From a bacterium (GTDB lineage Bacteria > Auribacterota > UBA3054), in NCBI GenBank assembly GCA_017963805.1, contig JAGCTE010000015.1, positions 1 through 64,000 on the forward strand: DNA of 64,000 nucleotides, written 5' to 3'. Below the pieces are notes generated by a model that did not search any database, was not told the DNA's origin, and saw only the letters and a program-made list of their open reading frames with translations. Position numbers and translations under genes: made by a program. This document shows positions 1-8,633 of the stretch, piece by piece (position 1 is the stretch's first letter; the number at the start of each line of letters is the position of its first letter).

Positions 1-1029
1 CACGCCCTTAAAGACGTTTACGGCTTCCCGGGCATCGTTTCGGAAGCGCCTAGTCTGACGAGCTACGAGATCAAGGACGGAGCGTTTGTTCTGACTTTCC
101 AGGAGACCAACAACTGGTACTACTACAACGACGACCATTCCAAGCCCAAAGGCTTTGAAGTGGCCGGAGACGACGGGCGGTATTTCCCGGCGGAAATTAA
201 GAACGAAGAAGACCGTCACCACGGACGTCTGAAAGGGGAGAAGCTCATAGTCGCTTCCGCTGACGTACCGAAACCCAGGAGCATAAGGTATCTGGCGACC
301 GCGCCGTTCTTCGGCTCGCTTTACAGCGGCGTCTCCGGACTGCCGGTCCCACCATTCGAAGTAGACAACGGCGTGGTCTTGAAAGACGAGGCAAAACTGG
401 GCGACGCTCTCAAGATCCCGGAGCTGGCGGGCTTCAAAGTCGTTTTGCAGTCCGATCTGCCGGCCAAGGGAAAATTCACGGAAGAGAATTACTCTGTTAA
501 TGAACTTAGGTCGCTGACGTCCGCTCCCAAGAAGGCGGCCTACGTTATGGAACTGGTGAACAAGAGGGACCAGGTGATGTGGGGCGTTGCCATTATGGAT
601 ACGCCGGTCATCGATCTCACTTTGTTGGGCGTTCCTATTTACACCAATGTAGTAGTGCAGCAGAAGGTGGGGAACCTGACGGTGCGTTCCAACGTTCCGG
701 GTGTTGAGGAAGTGACTGATTCCGAAGGCGGCGTCATCGAGTTCTGGGAAGGCAACTACAACTCGGCTGCGAAACTTCCCGACATAGGCGGCTCGGCCGA
801 TGACTACGATTTCAACGACACGCCGCTGCCGAATGACGGCCACTACGGATCGATGCAGATCCATGACTTTATGAACAAATCGACAGTCATGGCCTACAAC
901 AATTTCAATACTCCGGGAGTGACCTGCGACATCGGCATCGGCAACAACTCCGGCAAGAATCCGGACTACACCTTCCAGGCCAACGCTGCCAAATTCAAAG
1001 TGCGCCGCCTTACGATCCTCGTGAAGTAA
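1..1029 (+). CDS. Sialate O-acetylesterase, C-terminal part (5' end outside window)
   Basis: The reading frame is open from base 1, so the gene starts upstream of the window; the GTG at 160 is internal and not a start. The visible 342 residues begin in the last part of the SGNH-type esterase unit (KGFEVAGDDGRYFPAEI, then IRYLATAPFFGSLYSGVSGL and PVPPF), the usual end of sialate O-acetylesterases, which remove 9-O-acetyl groups from sialic acids. About 220 more residues follow as a separate beta-rich domain (QQKVGNLTVRSNVPGV, IEFWEGNYN, YGSMQIHDF, LGIGN-like DIGIGNNSG, KVRRLTILV). I recognise this tail from PVC-group esterases. The catalytic Ser and Asp/His are upstream and cannot be checked. 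A strong terminator lies 22 bases after the stop. The location is probably periplasmic or extracellular, but the signal peptide is not visible. Confidence 0.8.
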   Translation, partial: HALKDVYGFPGIVSEAPSLTSYEIKDGAFVLTFQETNNWYYYNDDHSKPKGFEVAGDDGRYFPAEIKNEEDRHHGRLKGEKLIVASADVPKPRSIRYLATAPFFGSLYSGVSGLPVPPFEVDNGVVLKDEAKLGDALKIPELAGFKVVLQSDLPAKGKFTEENYSVNELRSLTSAPKKAAYVMELVNKRDQVMWGVAIMDTPVIDLTLLGVPIYTNVVVQQKVGNLTVRSNVPGVEEVTDSEGGVIEFWEGNYNSAAKLPDIGGSADDYDFNDTPLPNDGHYGSMQIHDFMNKSTVMAYNNFNTPGVTCDIGIGNNSGKNPDYTFQANAAKFKVRRLTILVK

Positions 1030-1051
1030 GTTTTGCTTGCGCTTATTTAAG

Positions 1052-1075
1052 AAGCCCCGGCTTACGCCGGGGCTT
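1052..1075 (+). terminator. Rho-independent terminator of the esterase gene
   Basis: A perfect 10-bp stem (1052-1061 with 1066-1075) closes a TTAC loop, and the T-run continues to 1080. It sits 22 bases after the esterase stop codon. Confidence 0.93.
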
Positions 1076-1083
1076 TTTTTGGG

Positions 1084-1135
1084 TTTTATAGTGACATAAT
1101 TAGGGAATAATGTCACTATAAAATGTCGCTATAAA
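1084..1135. repeat. Palindrome plus third half-site upstream of the ATP-binding/wHTH gene
   Basis: A perfect 14-bp inverted repeat, TTTTATAGTGACAT at 1084-1097 and its complement at 1110-1123, has a 12-base spacer. A third near-copy, TGTCGCTATAAA, follows at 1124-1135 with one change from TGTCACTATAAA. There is no T-run to make it a terminator, and one already exists at 1052. It lies 30-80 bases upstream of the next gene's likely promoter, and that protein ends in a winged-helix-like domain. An operator for autoregulation is a reasonable inference. Confidence 0.6.
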
Positions 1136-1167
1136 TATGCTATTAAATTTAATAGCGTTCTACTCTT

Positions 1168-1196
1168 TTGCTTTTCATGATGAAATCTAGTAATAT
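1168..1196 (+). promoter_or_regulatory. Putative promoter of the ATP-binding/wHTH gene
   Basis: TTGCTT at 1168-1173 and TAATAT at 1191-1196 are separated by 17 bases. Transcription would begin near 1203. That leaves no leader for the ATG at 1206 but about 20 bases for the in-frame ATG at 1224. Confidence 0.5.
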
Positions 1197-1223
1197 CAAC
1201 CAAACATGTTTTTGCGTGAGAAT

Positions 1224-2162
1224 ATGAATGACAATTGGGAAAATACTCTAACAGAATATGGCATTGAGGCGATTGACGGCAATGCTCTAAAAGCTTTCTA
1301 TTTTAGGGCGGTATCTTGTGGCCGCATGAATCAAATGTCTGTGTATGACGAAGAGTTATTGTTGGAAGATCTTGGGTTATACAGGGAAAAGAAATTAACC
1401 AAAGCTGGATACTATCTTTTTTCCAATAGGAAGCCAATAGCTTTAAACGTTGCTGTATATGTTACAGATCTAAGAGTAATTTTCTCAAACAAGGAGCGGC
1501 TGGAGGATAATATTTACAACCTTATGGAAAAGGGTTTTTCCTACATCAAGGAACACATCAATTGGAGCGTGCGCATGGGGAAGGACACCTCCAGGGTCGA
1601 AGTGCCGGAGATACCTGTGGAGGCCGTGAGGGAAATAATCGTGAATTCCTTCGCTCACGCCGATTACCGGGGTGAAAGCGAAAACGAGATAGTCATTACG
1701 CCCACCAGGGTAGAAATATACAACCCTGGCGAATTCCCGGAAAAATACACGCCGGAAATGTTCGCCAAAAAGCAGCTGAAGTCGATGCCCAGGAACAGGG
1801 TGATATTACAAACGCTTTACAAGAGTAAGGATGTGGAGGCCTTTGGAAGCGGCTTCAGGAAGGTTTACGCGATCTGTGAGAAGGAAGGTAAAAGAACAGA
1901 CTTCTCCTCAAAATACGGAGGCTTTTCTTTCCTGTTTTACAGGGACGTTTTGACAAGCGTCAAGGTTAAGAAACCGTCCACGGAAGCCGAGGTCTATAAG
2001 CTTTTAAGAGACGATCCAAAGCAAACCAGGATGCAGTTGTCATTGAAAATTAAGAAGACGGTCAGGACTGTGCAGAGAGCTCTTAATAAGCTTTCCTTGG
2101 AGGCGAAGATCAAGCGCATAGGCTCCAACAAAACAGGCTACTGGGAAATATTGAAAGCCTGA
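1224..2162 (+). CDS. ATP-binding (RecG-C-like HATPase_c_4) and winged-helix protein, N-terminal domain missing
   Basis: Family members usually have an N-terminal AlbA_2/Schlafen-like domain, then a linker, a GHKL-type ATP-binding region and a C-terminal winged helix, and are mostly treated as transcriptional regulators. Here the protein begins almost exactly at the linker (WENTLTEYGIEAIDGNALKAF). The ATP-binding part is clear: VPEIPVEAVREIIVNSFAHA with Asn and His, VEIYNPGEFP, then SMPRNRVI and VEAFGSGFRK. The wHTH follows (TRMQLSLKIKKTVRTVQRAL). The AlbA_2 part, roughly 150 residues or more, has no room upstream. ATG 1224 has a GTGAG just before it and fits the promoter; ATG 1206 would add six residues. 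The first third, to about 1555, is AT-rich and the rest is GC-rich like the host, so the gene may be mosaic. It may be a working short regulator or a decayed remnant. Confidence 0.65.
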   Translation: MNDNWENTLTEYGIEAIDGNALKAFYFRAVSCGRMNQMSVYDEELLLEDLGLYREKKLTKAGYYLFSNRKPIALNVAVYVTDLRVIFSNKERLEDNIYNLMEKGFSYIKEHINWSVRMGKDTSRVEVPEIPVEAVREIIVNSFAHADYRGESENEIVITPTRVEIYNPGEFPEKYTPEMFAKKQLKSMPRNRVILQTLYKSKDVEAFGSGFRKVYAICEKEGKRTDFSSKYGGFSFLFYRDVLTSVKVKKPSTEAEVYKLLRDDPKQTRMQLSLKIKKTVRTVQRALNKLSLEAKIKRIGSNKTGYWEILKA

Positions 2163-2170
2163 CAAAAATA

Positions 2171-2200
2171 AAAAAGCGGCCCCGTTTGGGGCCGCTTTTT
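2171..2200. terminator. Bidirectional terminator between convergent genes
   Basis: A 13-bp perfect stem (2171-2183 with 2188-2200) closes a GTTT loop. Its A-run and T-run ends let it work for the plus-strand gene ending at 2162 and the minus-strand gene ending at 2221. Confidence 0.92.
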
Positions 2201-2220
2201 TTGTTGTTCGCTTTTTTCGC

Positions 2221-5200
2221 TTACTTGCGTCTGAGGAAGAGGGCTCCCAGAGCGAGCAGGAAGAGAGCTGTTGCCGGTTCGGGCAGGGAGGGATCGCGGA
2301 TGATTAGCCTGGCTACGTGCAATCCGGTCTGGGCCCCGTCGGCGGCGACGGCCTGGGATAAGGAGCTGTCGTTGTCAAAGGTGTAGGCGGCGAAGGAGAA
2401 CTGGTCGATGGCCGTCCAGTCGTATTCGGGATCGAGCGGAATTTCGACTTCCTTTGTCTCATCGCCTAGCGAGGCTTCGGTTATCATTGCGACGTTAACG
2501 TCGGTGTTCATGGTGAAACTAAAGTCGACCCAGTCTTCGGAGAGGGGCTTCTGAACCATGGGCTGCAGCTCGTTTTCGTCGTTCACGTAGCAGATGTTGA
2601 TGGTCGAGGTGTTGTTGTCCTTGACCAGGTAAATGGGACGGTATCCCCAGCTGTCGATCGTGCCGATCCTTATGTAAGCGCTCTCTTCGGTGGTTTCCGT
2701 AAGGACGCGGCCCTGCAGGGTGAAGGAGGCCTGGTTCGGGACGGAGGCGGCAAGGAAAGCGGTGGATTTGTCCGTGAAGGTAAGGCAGGATTCGCCGTTG
2801 ATCTTTTCTATAACGATATCCTCGCTGCTGCTCCAGCCGGACTGCCCGTTCAGGGAGCCTTCACGGAAGTAGGGGGGCTGGAAGTCGGTGCCGTAGTACC
2901 AGCCGCCGACCGCGAACGAGACAAGCCCTGTCACGGCGCCGGTGATCTCACTATCGATGCCTTCGTAGGCGTAGCGGTAGCGGGCGTAGAAGAAGCCGTC
3001 TTGGAGGCCTTCCCTTGAGACGTTGAAGGTCAGTTTCTCGGTGGTGACGAGATCGCCGGCGGGCTTGGTGACGGTCACGAAGTCGGTGTAGTCGAGGACC
3101 GTGACGGTCGTCTTGGCGGAGCCGCCGCCGTTGTTGATGACCGTTGCCTCATAGGAGTCGCGGTAAGAGACCGGGACGCAGGAGGGCAAAACGGGATCGG
3201 GGTAGGCGGAGCGGTCGACAAGGGTGATCTCCATGTCGTCGATGCAGAAATCGGGTAAGCCCCAGCCGTAGATGTTGAAGTCGCCTAGCTTCATGCCGTC
3301 CTGGTTCTGGGCGGCCTGGTCGAAGTCGTTGGTCACGCCGTTGATCCAGATGGACTTCATGGCGACGACGCCGGTCCTGAGGTCGAGAAGGAAGCCGTAG
3401 TCGCACCATTCGCCCTGGGGGAAGCTGCCGCTGGTCAGCTGCATGAAGGAGCCGTTCATACGGTTGAGGTCAACGACGTAATGGCCGTCGCCGAATTTGT
3501 CGATGGCGTCGATCATGAAGCCGTTCTTGAAGCCGTGGCAGATCTGGGCGTCGAAGCTGTTGGCTTTGGCGCGGCAGTTGAAGCGGAGCAGGTATTTGTT
3601 GGCGTAGGGAGTGGTGTCGGGGACCGACATGTTGAGGGTGTATTCCGTCAGGCGGAGGTACTGGGAAGCGTCCGTTTCGATAAGGTTCGCTTCGTTGCCC
3701 GTCCAGGCGCCGTCCTGGGCGACTATCGGCAAGCCGACGGTGTACATTTCAAAGTCGTTGCCGTAGAGGACGTGCCCGCTGGCCACGCCGAAATTGATGT
3801 CCTCGCTTCCGGCTTCGCCGCCGTCAACATGGATGGTGCCGCGGTAGTATTCCTCGCCCATTTCCTCGCGGTTTAGGACGAGCTTGACTTCAGCGGTGCC
3901 CTGGCAGGAGCCTTCCGCGCCTTCCAAACTGGCCCAGGCGTAGTCGTCGCCCAAGGTCACGTTGTAGTTGAGCGTGCCGCCGCCGCGGTTAATGATGGTG
4001 ATGATGGCTTCGTTCTCCTCGAGACCGATGTTGCCGTTGAATTCAACGTCCAGTTCCGGCTTGGCTTCTTTCTCGACCAGCTCGATCTGGATGTCGTCGA
4101 TGTAGATGTCGGGGGCGCCCCAGCCGCCGAAGTAGACGGCGTTGCCGATGGAGCCCTGGCCGGATTCCTCACCCTTGGGGAGGTTGAAGTCGTCGGTCAC
4201 GCCGTTGATGGTCATGGATCTCAGGCGGTAGGAGCCCGGGGTGACGTCCATAACGAAGCTGTAGTCGGTCCATTTGCCGTTCGGGAAGTAGCCCGTGGTC
4301 AGTTTCATCTCGGTGACGTAGAAGCGGTGGCAGTCCACTACGTAGGCGTTGCCGAGCTTGTTGATGGCGTCGAACATGAAGTAGTTCCTGATGCCGTGCA
4401 TGACCTGGGATTCCTCTATGACTTTCATGCGGCAGGAGAACTTCACGTAGTAGTTTGTCGTATACGGCGTGGTGTCCGGGATGGAGTTGTAGGTGATGTT
4501 GTAGAGGGACTGTCCTTCCTCGGCGTAGAAGCGCATGCACTTGCTGCCTTCGTCGGTCATGACATAGTGCGGGCCGTTGCTCTGCCAGAGGGTGTCCTGG
4601 TCGGGGAGTCGCAATCCTTCCTCGTAGCATTCGAAGTCGCAGTTCATAAGGACAAGGCCGCTGGCCACGCCGACGTAGACCGTGACGGAGCCGGCTTCGC
4701 CGCCGTTAACGGTGACGGGGACGTGGTAGTACTGGCTGGCCATGGCGTCGCGGTCGACTTTGAATTTGACGGTGGCGGAGCCTTCGCAGGTGCCTTCCGC
4801 GTTTTCAAGGGAAGCGAAGCCGTAGCCCTCGGCGATGGTGGCCTTGTAGTTGAAGGAGCCGCCGCCCTTGTTGACGACGGTGATGGTGGTCTCGTCGGTG
4901 TCGAGGTCCAGGTTGCCGTTGACCACGGCCGAAGTGACGGGTTCGCCTTCCTTTAAGACTTTGGTCAGCTTGAAGTCGTCGAGATAGAAATCGGGGTTGC
5001 CCCAGCCGCCGAAGAAGAGCCGGCTGCCGATTGAGCCGCTGCCGCTGGTCTTAACGGCGATGTCGAAGTCGTTGGTGACGCCGTTCACCACCATGTTTTT
5101 AAGACGGTAAGAACTCGGGGTGATCTCCATAAGGAAGCTGTACTCGGCCCATTCGTCGTGCGGGAAGCGGCCGTCGGTGAAGAGCAGAGACCCGTAGGAA

Positions 5201-5610
5201 CGGTCGCAGTCGACGCCGTAGCCGTCGCCGTGCTTGTTGATCATGTCGAACATGAAGTAATCCTCAGGAGTGCGGAAGCCGTGCATGACCTGGGATTCTT
5301 TGAAAAGTTTCAGCTTGCAGGAGAAGCGGATGTAGTAGCGCCCGCAGTAGGGGGTGGTGTCGGGGACCTTGATGAAGCTCAGGCCCTTTAAGCTTTCGCC
5401 GTCGGGGGCGTAGAACCTGACGCATTTGTTGCCGTTGTCGTCGACGATGTAATGGGGACCCGTGGTGGCCCATTCGTTGCTGTGGGCGGACATAAGGTCG
5501 CCGGCGGCAAAAGTGCTGAAATCCTCGGACCAGATGACTTCCTCATCGGCCGTGACGCTCACGGCGGCAAGGGAAGCGGCTGCCGCAAGGAGAAGGAATA
5601 GACGTTTCAT
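2221..5610 (-). CDS. Large exported modular PEP-CTERM protein (1129 aa)
   Basis: Residues 1-21 are a signal peptide (MKRLFLLLAAAASLAAVSVTA). The C-terminus has the PEP-CTERM pattern: PEP motif, hydrophobic stretch, basic end (LPEPATALFLLALGALFLRRK). That pattern is known to be processed by an exosortase. Between them, four units of about 180-200 residues that resemble concanavalin-type beta-sandwiches (each starting near a DF-x-YxxG motif and ending with W-x-x-PD-x-x-(I/L)DD) alternate with BACON-like Ig units of about 90 residues (NxGGG..., SLExAEGxCxG..., then GGEAGS and GVASG). The first three large units are clearly related and the fourth is more distant. No catalytic motif was recognised; carbohydrate binding or an adhesive surface role is inference. 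GGAG-type ribosome site at 5617-5620. It is a relative of the proteins at 21240, 25007 and 31110 but lacks their C-terminal NANDW module. Confidence 0.85.
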   Translation of the reverse strand: MKRLFLLLAAAASLAAVSVTADEEVIWSEDFSTFAAGDLMSAHSNEWATTGPHYIVDDNGNKCVRFYAPDGESLKGLSFIKVPDTTPYCGRYYIRFSCKLKLFKESQVMHGFRTPEDYFMFDMINKHGDGYGVDCDRSYGSLLFTDGRFPHDEWAEYSFLMEITPSSYRLKNMVVNGVTNDFDIAVKTSGSGSIGSRLFFGGWGNPDFYLDDFKLTKVLKEGEPVTSAVVNGNLDLDTDETTITVVNKGGGSFNYKATIAEGYGFASLENAEGTCEGSATVKFKVDRDAMASQYYHVPVTVNGGEAGSVTVYVGVASGLVLMNCDFECYEEGLRLPDQDTLWQSNGPHYVMTDEGSKCMRFYAEEGQSLYNITYNSIPDTTPYTTNYYVKFSCRMKVIEESQVMHGIRNYFMFDAINKLGNAYVVDCHRFYVTEMKLTTGYFPNGKWTDYSFVMDVTPGSYRLRSMTINGVTDDFNLPKGEESGQGSIGNAVYFGGWGAPDIYIDDIQIELVEKEAKPELDVEFNGNIGLEENEAIITIINRGGGTLNYNVTLGDDYAWASLEGAEGSCQGTAEVKLVLNREEMGEEYYRGTIHVDGGEAGSEDINFGVASGHVLYGNDFEMYTVGLPIVAQDGAWTGNEANLIETDASQYLRLTEYTLNMSVPDTTPYANKYLLRFNCRAKANSFDAQICHGFKNGFMIDAIDKFGDGHYVVDLNRMNGSFMQLTSGSFPQGEWCDYGFLLDLRTGVVAMKSIWINGVTNDFDQAAQNQDGMKLGDFNIYGWGLPDFCIDDMEITLVDRSAYPDPVLPSCVPVSYRDSYEATVINNGGGSAKTTVTVLDYTDFVTVTKPAGDLVTTEKLTFNVSREGLQDGFFYARYRYAYEGIDSEITGAVTGLVSFAVGGWYYGTDFQPPYFREGSLNGQSGWSSSEDIVIEKINGESCLTFTDKSTAFLAASVPNQASFTLQGRVLTETTEESAYIRIGTIDSWGYRPIYLVKDNNTSTINICYVNDENELQPMVQKPLSEDWVDFSFTMNTDVNVAMITEASLGDETKEVEIPLDPEYDWTAIDQFSFAAYTFDNDSSLSQAVAADGAQTGLHVARLIIRDPSLPEPATALFLLALGALFLRRK

Positions 5611-5732
5611 GTGTTTCTCCGGTTGGTTATTATTCGGTTTTATATCATTATATTAAATCCGCATGTTTTTTTTTGGCATTTTTTAAAGTGTTTTCCGCTG
5701 TGGGGTTTAGGACGGGCCCAAAAACTCCTTCC

Positions 5733-5746
5733 TTTTTTGGTAAAAT
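5733..5746 (+). promoter_or_regulatory. Putative extended -10 promoter of the envelope operon
   Basis: A T-run leads into TGGTAAAAT (5738-5746), an extended -10 element (TGn plus TAAAAT). It is 36 bases upstream of the lipoprotein start. No good -35 was seen. The same 13-base string, TTTTTGGTAAAAT, occurs at 53697-53709 before the GH2 genes. Confidence 0.5.
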
Positions 5747-5781
5747 TAATAGATAACTTAAACTTAAACCAAGGAAACATT

Positions 5782-6387
5782 ATGAAAAACCTCGCCATCT
5801 TCGTTTGCGCCGCCATTAGCTTAGCGGTCCTTTTGGCCTGCACCCCGGAAGTCAAGATCACCGGTGATGCGGAGAAACCCATCGCCATCAACGCCGAGAT
5901 CAACATCCACATCTATCAGCACGCCGAGGAAGTGGTGGACGATTTGTACGCCGGCCTCGACGACGAGCCGGAACCGGAGCCGGATTCCGCTTTCGTGAGA
6001 GTTATGGAACGCTTCGTGGCCGCCCTCTCCATATCAAGCTGCGAAGCCGCCGAGCAGAAGTCCCAGGCTTACCAGGAAATGAAGAAGCTTTTCGCCGACA
6101 CCATGGTCAAATACATGCGCACCGGTTACGTGGGCGAGAACAAGGACGGATACGTCACTTATATCGGCAAGCCCGATAAATGCGATCCTAAGGTCGCCGC
6201 CGCCGCCCAGGAAGCCGTCAAGAAGCTGAACGCCGCCAGGAAGGCCTTCTACGAAGAGGAAGCCAAGAGCCAGAACACGACCGTGGCCGAGATCCAGAAG
6301 ACTTACGCCGCTGTCTACGCCGCCAAGGCCAAAGGCATCTGGGTGGAAGTCAGCAACGGCAAAACTTACGAATGGAAAAAATTCTAA
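5782..6387 (+). CDS. YnbE-YdbL-like fusion lipoprotein
   Basis: A 201-residue lipoprotein. The start ATG at 5782 is preceded by AAGGAAACATT; the longer open frame to 5611 runs through the promoter and is not used. The signal ends in lipobox LLAC with Cys20. Residues 20-45 (CTPEVKI, EKPIAINAEINIHI) resemble YnbE, the small lipoprotein that partners the AsmA-like protein YdbH in E. coli. After an acidic, proline-rich linker (DDEPEPEPD), residues about 110-200 resemble YdbL (DUF1318): VGENKDGYV, LNAARKAFYEEEAKSQNTTV, AAKAKGIWVEVSNGK. In E. coli these are separate genes in ydbH-ynbE-ydbL, linked to phospholipid transport between membranes. Here they are one chain, without a ydbH neighbour. It is 9 bases ahead of ackA and is the first gene of the operon. 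I rely on remembered family sequences, so the identification is likely but not proven. Confidence 0.7.
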   Translation: MKNLAIFVCAAISLAVLLACTPEVKITGDAEKPIAINAEINIHIYQHAEEVVDDLYAGLDDEPEPEPDSAFVRVMERFVAALSISSCEAAEQKSQAYQEMKKLFADTMVKYMRTGYVGENKDGYVTYIGKPDKCDPKVAAAAQEAVKKLNAARKAFYEEEAKSQNTTVAEIQKTYAAVYAAKAKGIWVEVSNGKTYEWKKF

Positions 6388-6396
6388 GGAGCGAAA

Positions 6397-7584
6397 ATGT
6401 TTATTCTTGTCATCAACTGCGGCAGTTCCAGTCTTAAATTCCAGCTTATCTCCCTTCCCGAACGCACCGTGGCCGCCAAAGGCCTTGTGGAGCGTATCGG
6501 ATTAGGCGGCGACGCCATGTTCAAGATGTCGTATGGCGAAACGAAGCTTCCCAGTTCGCCGATCAAAGCCTCTAACCACACGGAGGCTGTCAGCTACGTT
6601 ATCGAGGCCCTGAAGAAAGACGTCCTTAAAGAGGGGCAGAAGATCGACGCCTTCGGCCACAGAGTGGTGCACGGCGGCGAAAAATTCTTCTCCTCCGCGG
6701 TCATCGACGACGATGTTCTGAAGTGCATCGAGGAATGCGGCAAACTCGCTCCCTTGCACAACCCCGCCAACATGGCCGGCATCGTGGCTTGCCAGAAAGC
6801 CGCCCCGGGCGTGCCCAACGTCGCGGTCTTCGACACGGCTTTCCATCAGACCATGCCGCCCAAGGCCTTCCAGTACGCCCTGCCTTACAAGTTCTACAAG
6901 GAAAACGGCATCAGGCGCTACGGCTTCCACGGCACGAGCCACAAGTTCGTGACCAGAGCCTACGCTGAGATGAGCGGCAAACCGCTGGACGAGGTGAACA
7001 TCGTCGTCTGCCACCTTGGCAACGGCTCCTCCATCACCTGCGTCAAAGGCGGCAAGTGCGTCGACACCTCCATGGGCCTTACGCCCCTGGCCGGCGTCGT
7101 TATGGGCACCAGAAGCGGCGACATCGACCCCGCCATCGTCCTCTACATGATCGAGAACCTCGGCATCGCCCCGGCGGAAGTCAACAAGATATTGAACAAG
7201 CAAAGCGGATTCTTGGGCGTTTCCGAAGTCAGTAGCGACATGCGCGACGTGGAAGGCGCCGCCGAAGGAGGCAACGCGCAGGCCAAGCTCGTTCTGGAGA
7301 TGACGGCTTACTCCATCGCCAAGTACGTGGGCTCCTACGTTTCGCTGCTTCCCAAGACCGACGCCATCGTCTTCACGGCCGGCATCGGCGAGAATTCCGC
7401 GGAGATGAGGGAATGGGTCTGCGGCAACCTCGCCGGGCTCGGGCTCGAACTGGGTGAGAAGAACAGGGAAAGAGGCTTTGCGGGATGCGTGTCCGCGCCT
7501 TCTTCCAAGATCCCCGTCTGGGTCATCCCGACCAACGAAGAGCTCATGATCGCTTTGGAAACCTACGAACTCGTCAGTAAATAA
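6397..7584 (+). CDS. ackA: Acetate kinase
   Basis: Acetate kinase converts acetyl phosphate and ADP to acetate and ATP, the last energy-yielding step of mixed-acid fermentation. The 395-residue length is typical. Family signatures are present: N-terminal LVINCGSSSLKFQL, GHRVVHGGE, the active-site region FDTAFHQTMP, RRYGFHGTSH, CHLGNGSS, DTSMGLTPL, GVVMGTRSGDIDP, TAGIGENS and the C-terminal TNEELMIA. A ribosome site (GGAGCGAAA) fills the 9-base gap after the lipoprotein gene. The partner phosphotransacetylase is not in the window; ackA instead sits among envelope genes. The stop TAATG overlaps the start of sppA by one base, so they are probably co-translated. Confidence 0.98.
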   Translation: MFILVINCGSSSLKFQLISLPERTVAAKGLVERIGLGGDAMFKMSYGETKLPSSPIKASNHTEAVSYVIEALKKDVLKEGQKIDAFGHRVVHGGEKFFSSAVIDDDVLKCIEECGKLAPLHNPANMAGIVACQKAAPGVPNVAVFDTAFHQTMPPKAFQYALPYKFYKENGIRRYGFHGTSHKFVTRAYAEMSGKPLDEVNIVVCHLGNGSSITCVKGGKCVDTSMGLTPLAGVVMGTRSGDIDPAIVLYMIENLGIAPAEVNKILNKQSGFLGVSEVSSDMRDVEGAAEGGNAQAKLVLEMTAYSIAKYVGSYVSLLPKTDAIVFTAGIGENSAEMREWVCGNLAGLGLELGEKNRERGFAGCVSAPSSKIPVWVIPTNEELMIALETYELVSK

Positions 7585-8633
7585 TGGATCAGTACAACAT
7601 TCCCGACGCTCCTTCGAGCCCCAGCCCTCGCGGCCGCTTCAGCAGCGGCTGCGGCTGCTCGGGGCTGCTGGGAGCCTTCATAATCTGCGTTGGACTTGTT
7701 GTCCTCGCGCTCTCGTTCCTGGCCCTCTCGTCCACCATAGACAGGTTCTTGGGCCGCTTTGAGGTAACCTGCGGGGAAGAGGAGATCGTAAGTTCCGACA
7801 CTTCCAAGAACAAGGTCGTCAAGATCGAAGTCAAAGGCGCCATTTCTTTCAGCGAGAACAAAAGCTCCTTCTGGGGCAAGAACGAAGGCATGGCCGAAGT
7901 CATCATAGACGACATCAGGCACGCCAGGGAAGACAAGGACGTCAAGGGCTTGCTTTTGGTGGTGGACAGCCCGGGCGGCGAAATTACCGCCTGCGACTTC
8001 ATCGACCAGGAAGTGAAAAAGTTCCGTTCCTCTTCCACCAACCGCTGCGTCGTCTCCTATATGCGGGGCGTGGCCGCCTCCGGCGGCTACTACGTCTCCG
8101 CGCACGCCGACAAGATCGTCATCACCCCAACGACGATAACCGGCTCCATCGGCGTCATGATGCAGGGCATAAATTTCCAGGAAGCCGCGGAAAAGCTCGG
8201 CGTGAAGAGCGTGAGCTTCACCTCCGGGCCCATGAAAGACATGCTCAATCCCATGAAGGGCGTCTCGGAATCCGTCTCCAACGTCGTGCAGGCGACCATA
8301 AACGAACTGTACGACCAGTTTGTCAACGTTATCGCCGAGGGGCGCCGCATGCCCGTGGAAAAGGTTAGGGAGCTTGCCGACGGCAGGATCTACACCGCCA
8401 AGCAGTCGCTGGAAAACGGCCTGACCGACAAAATAGGCTACATGGACGAAGTGAAGGAGACCTTCAGGGAGCTCGGCCTTGCCGAATACGAACTCGTCGA
8501 GTACGAGGAAGACGAGGGAGTGGTCGACATGCTGAAGAAAGCCTTTTCAACTTTCGGCGGATTGAAGCCTGAAATAAAGCTGCCGGAAACCTCCTGGCGC
8601 TTAAGGTACGCTTCGCCCTTTATGGAAGAATGA
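7584..8633 (+). CDS. sppA: Signal peptide peptidase SppA, short membrane-bound form
   Basis: SppA is a membrane serine protease of the Clp/crotonase fold that degrades cleaved signal peptides using a Ser-Lys pair. This 349-residue protein has a Gly/Cys/Ser-rich N-terminal tail, one membrane helix at about residues 28-50, and a single protease domain, like Bacillus SppA and unlike the double-domain E. coli enzyme. The nucleophile is Ser166 in GVAASGGYYVSA, and the likely general base is Lys218 in SGPMKDMLNPMKG. Supporting blocks are LLLVVDSPGGE and TGSIGVMMQGIN. The C-terminal 50 residues are acidic, then variable. It overlaps ackA by one base and the next gene by four (ATGA). Its position in an operon with exported and lipid-modifying proteins fits an envelope role. 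Confidence 0.93.
   Translation: MDQYNIPDAPSSPSPRGRFSSGCGCSGLLGAFIICVGLVVLALSFLALSSTIDRFLGRFEVTCGEEEIVSSDTSKNKVVKIEVKGAISFSENKSSFWGKNEGMAEVIIDDIRHAREDKDVKGLLLVVDSPGGEITACDFIDQEVKKFRSSSTNRCVVSYMRGVAASGGYYVSAHADKIVITPTTITGSIGVMMQGINFQEAAEKLGVKSVSFTSGPMKDMLNPMKGVSESVSNVVQATINELYDQFVNVIAEGRRMPVEKVRELADGRIYTAKQSLENGLTDKIGYMDEVKETFRELGLAEYELVEYEEDEGVVDMLKKAFSTFGGLKPEIKLPETSWRLRYASPFMEE

Noticed and set aside
1084-1123. Terminator reading of the palindrome
   Set aside because: No T-run after it, a 12-base AT-rich loop, and a clear terminator already present at 1052-1075.
5611-5781. N-terminal extension of the lipoprotein gene
   Set aside because: It covers the promoter region; the lipobox signal and ribosome site fix the start at 5782.
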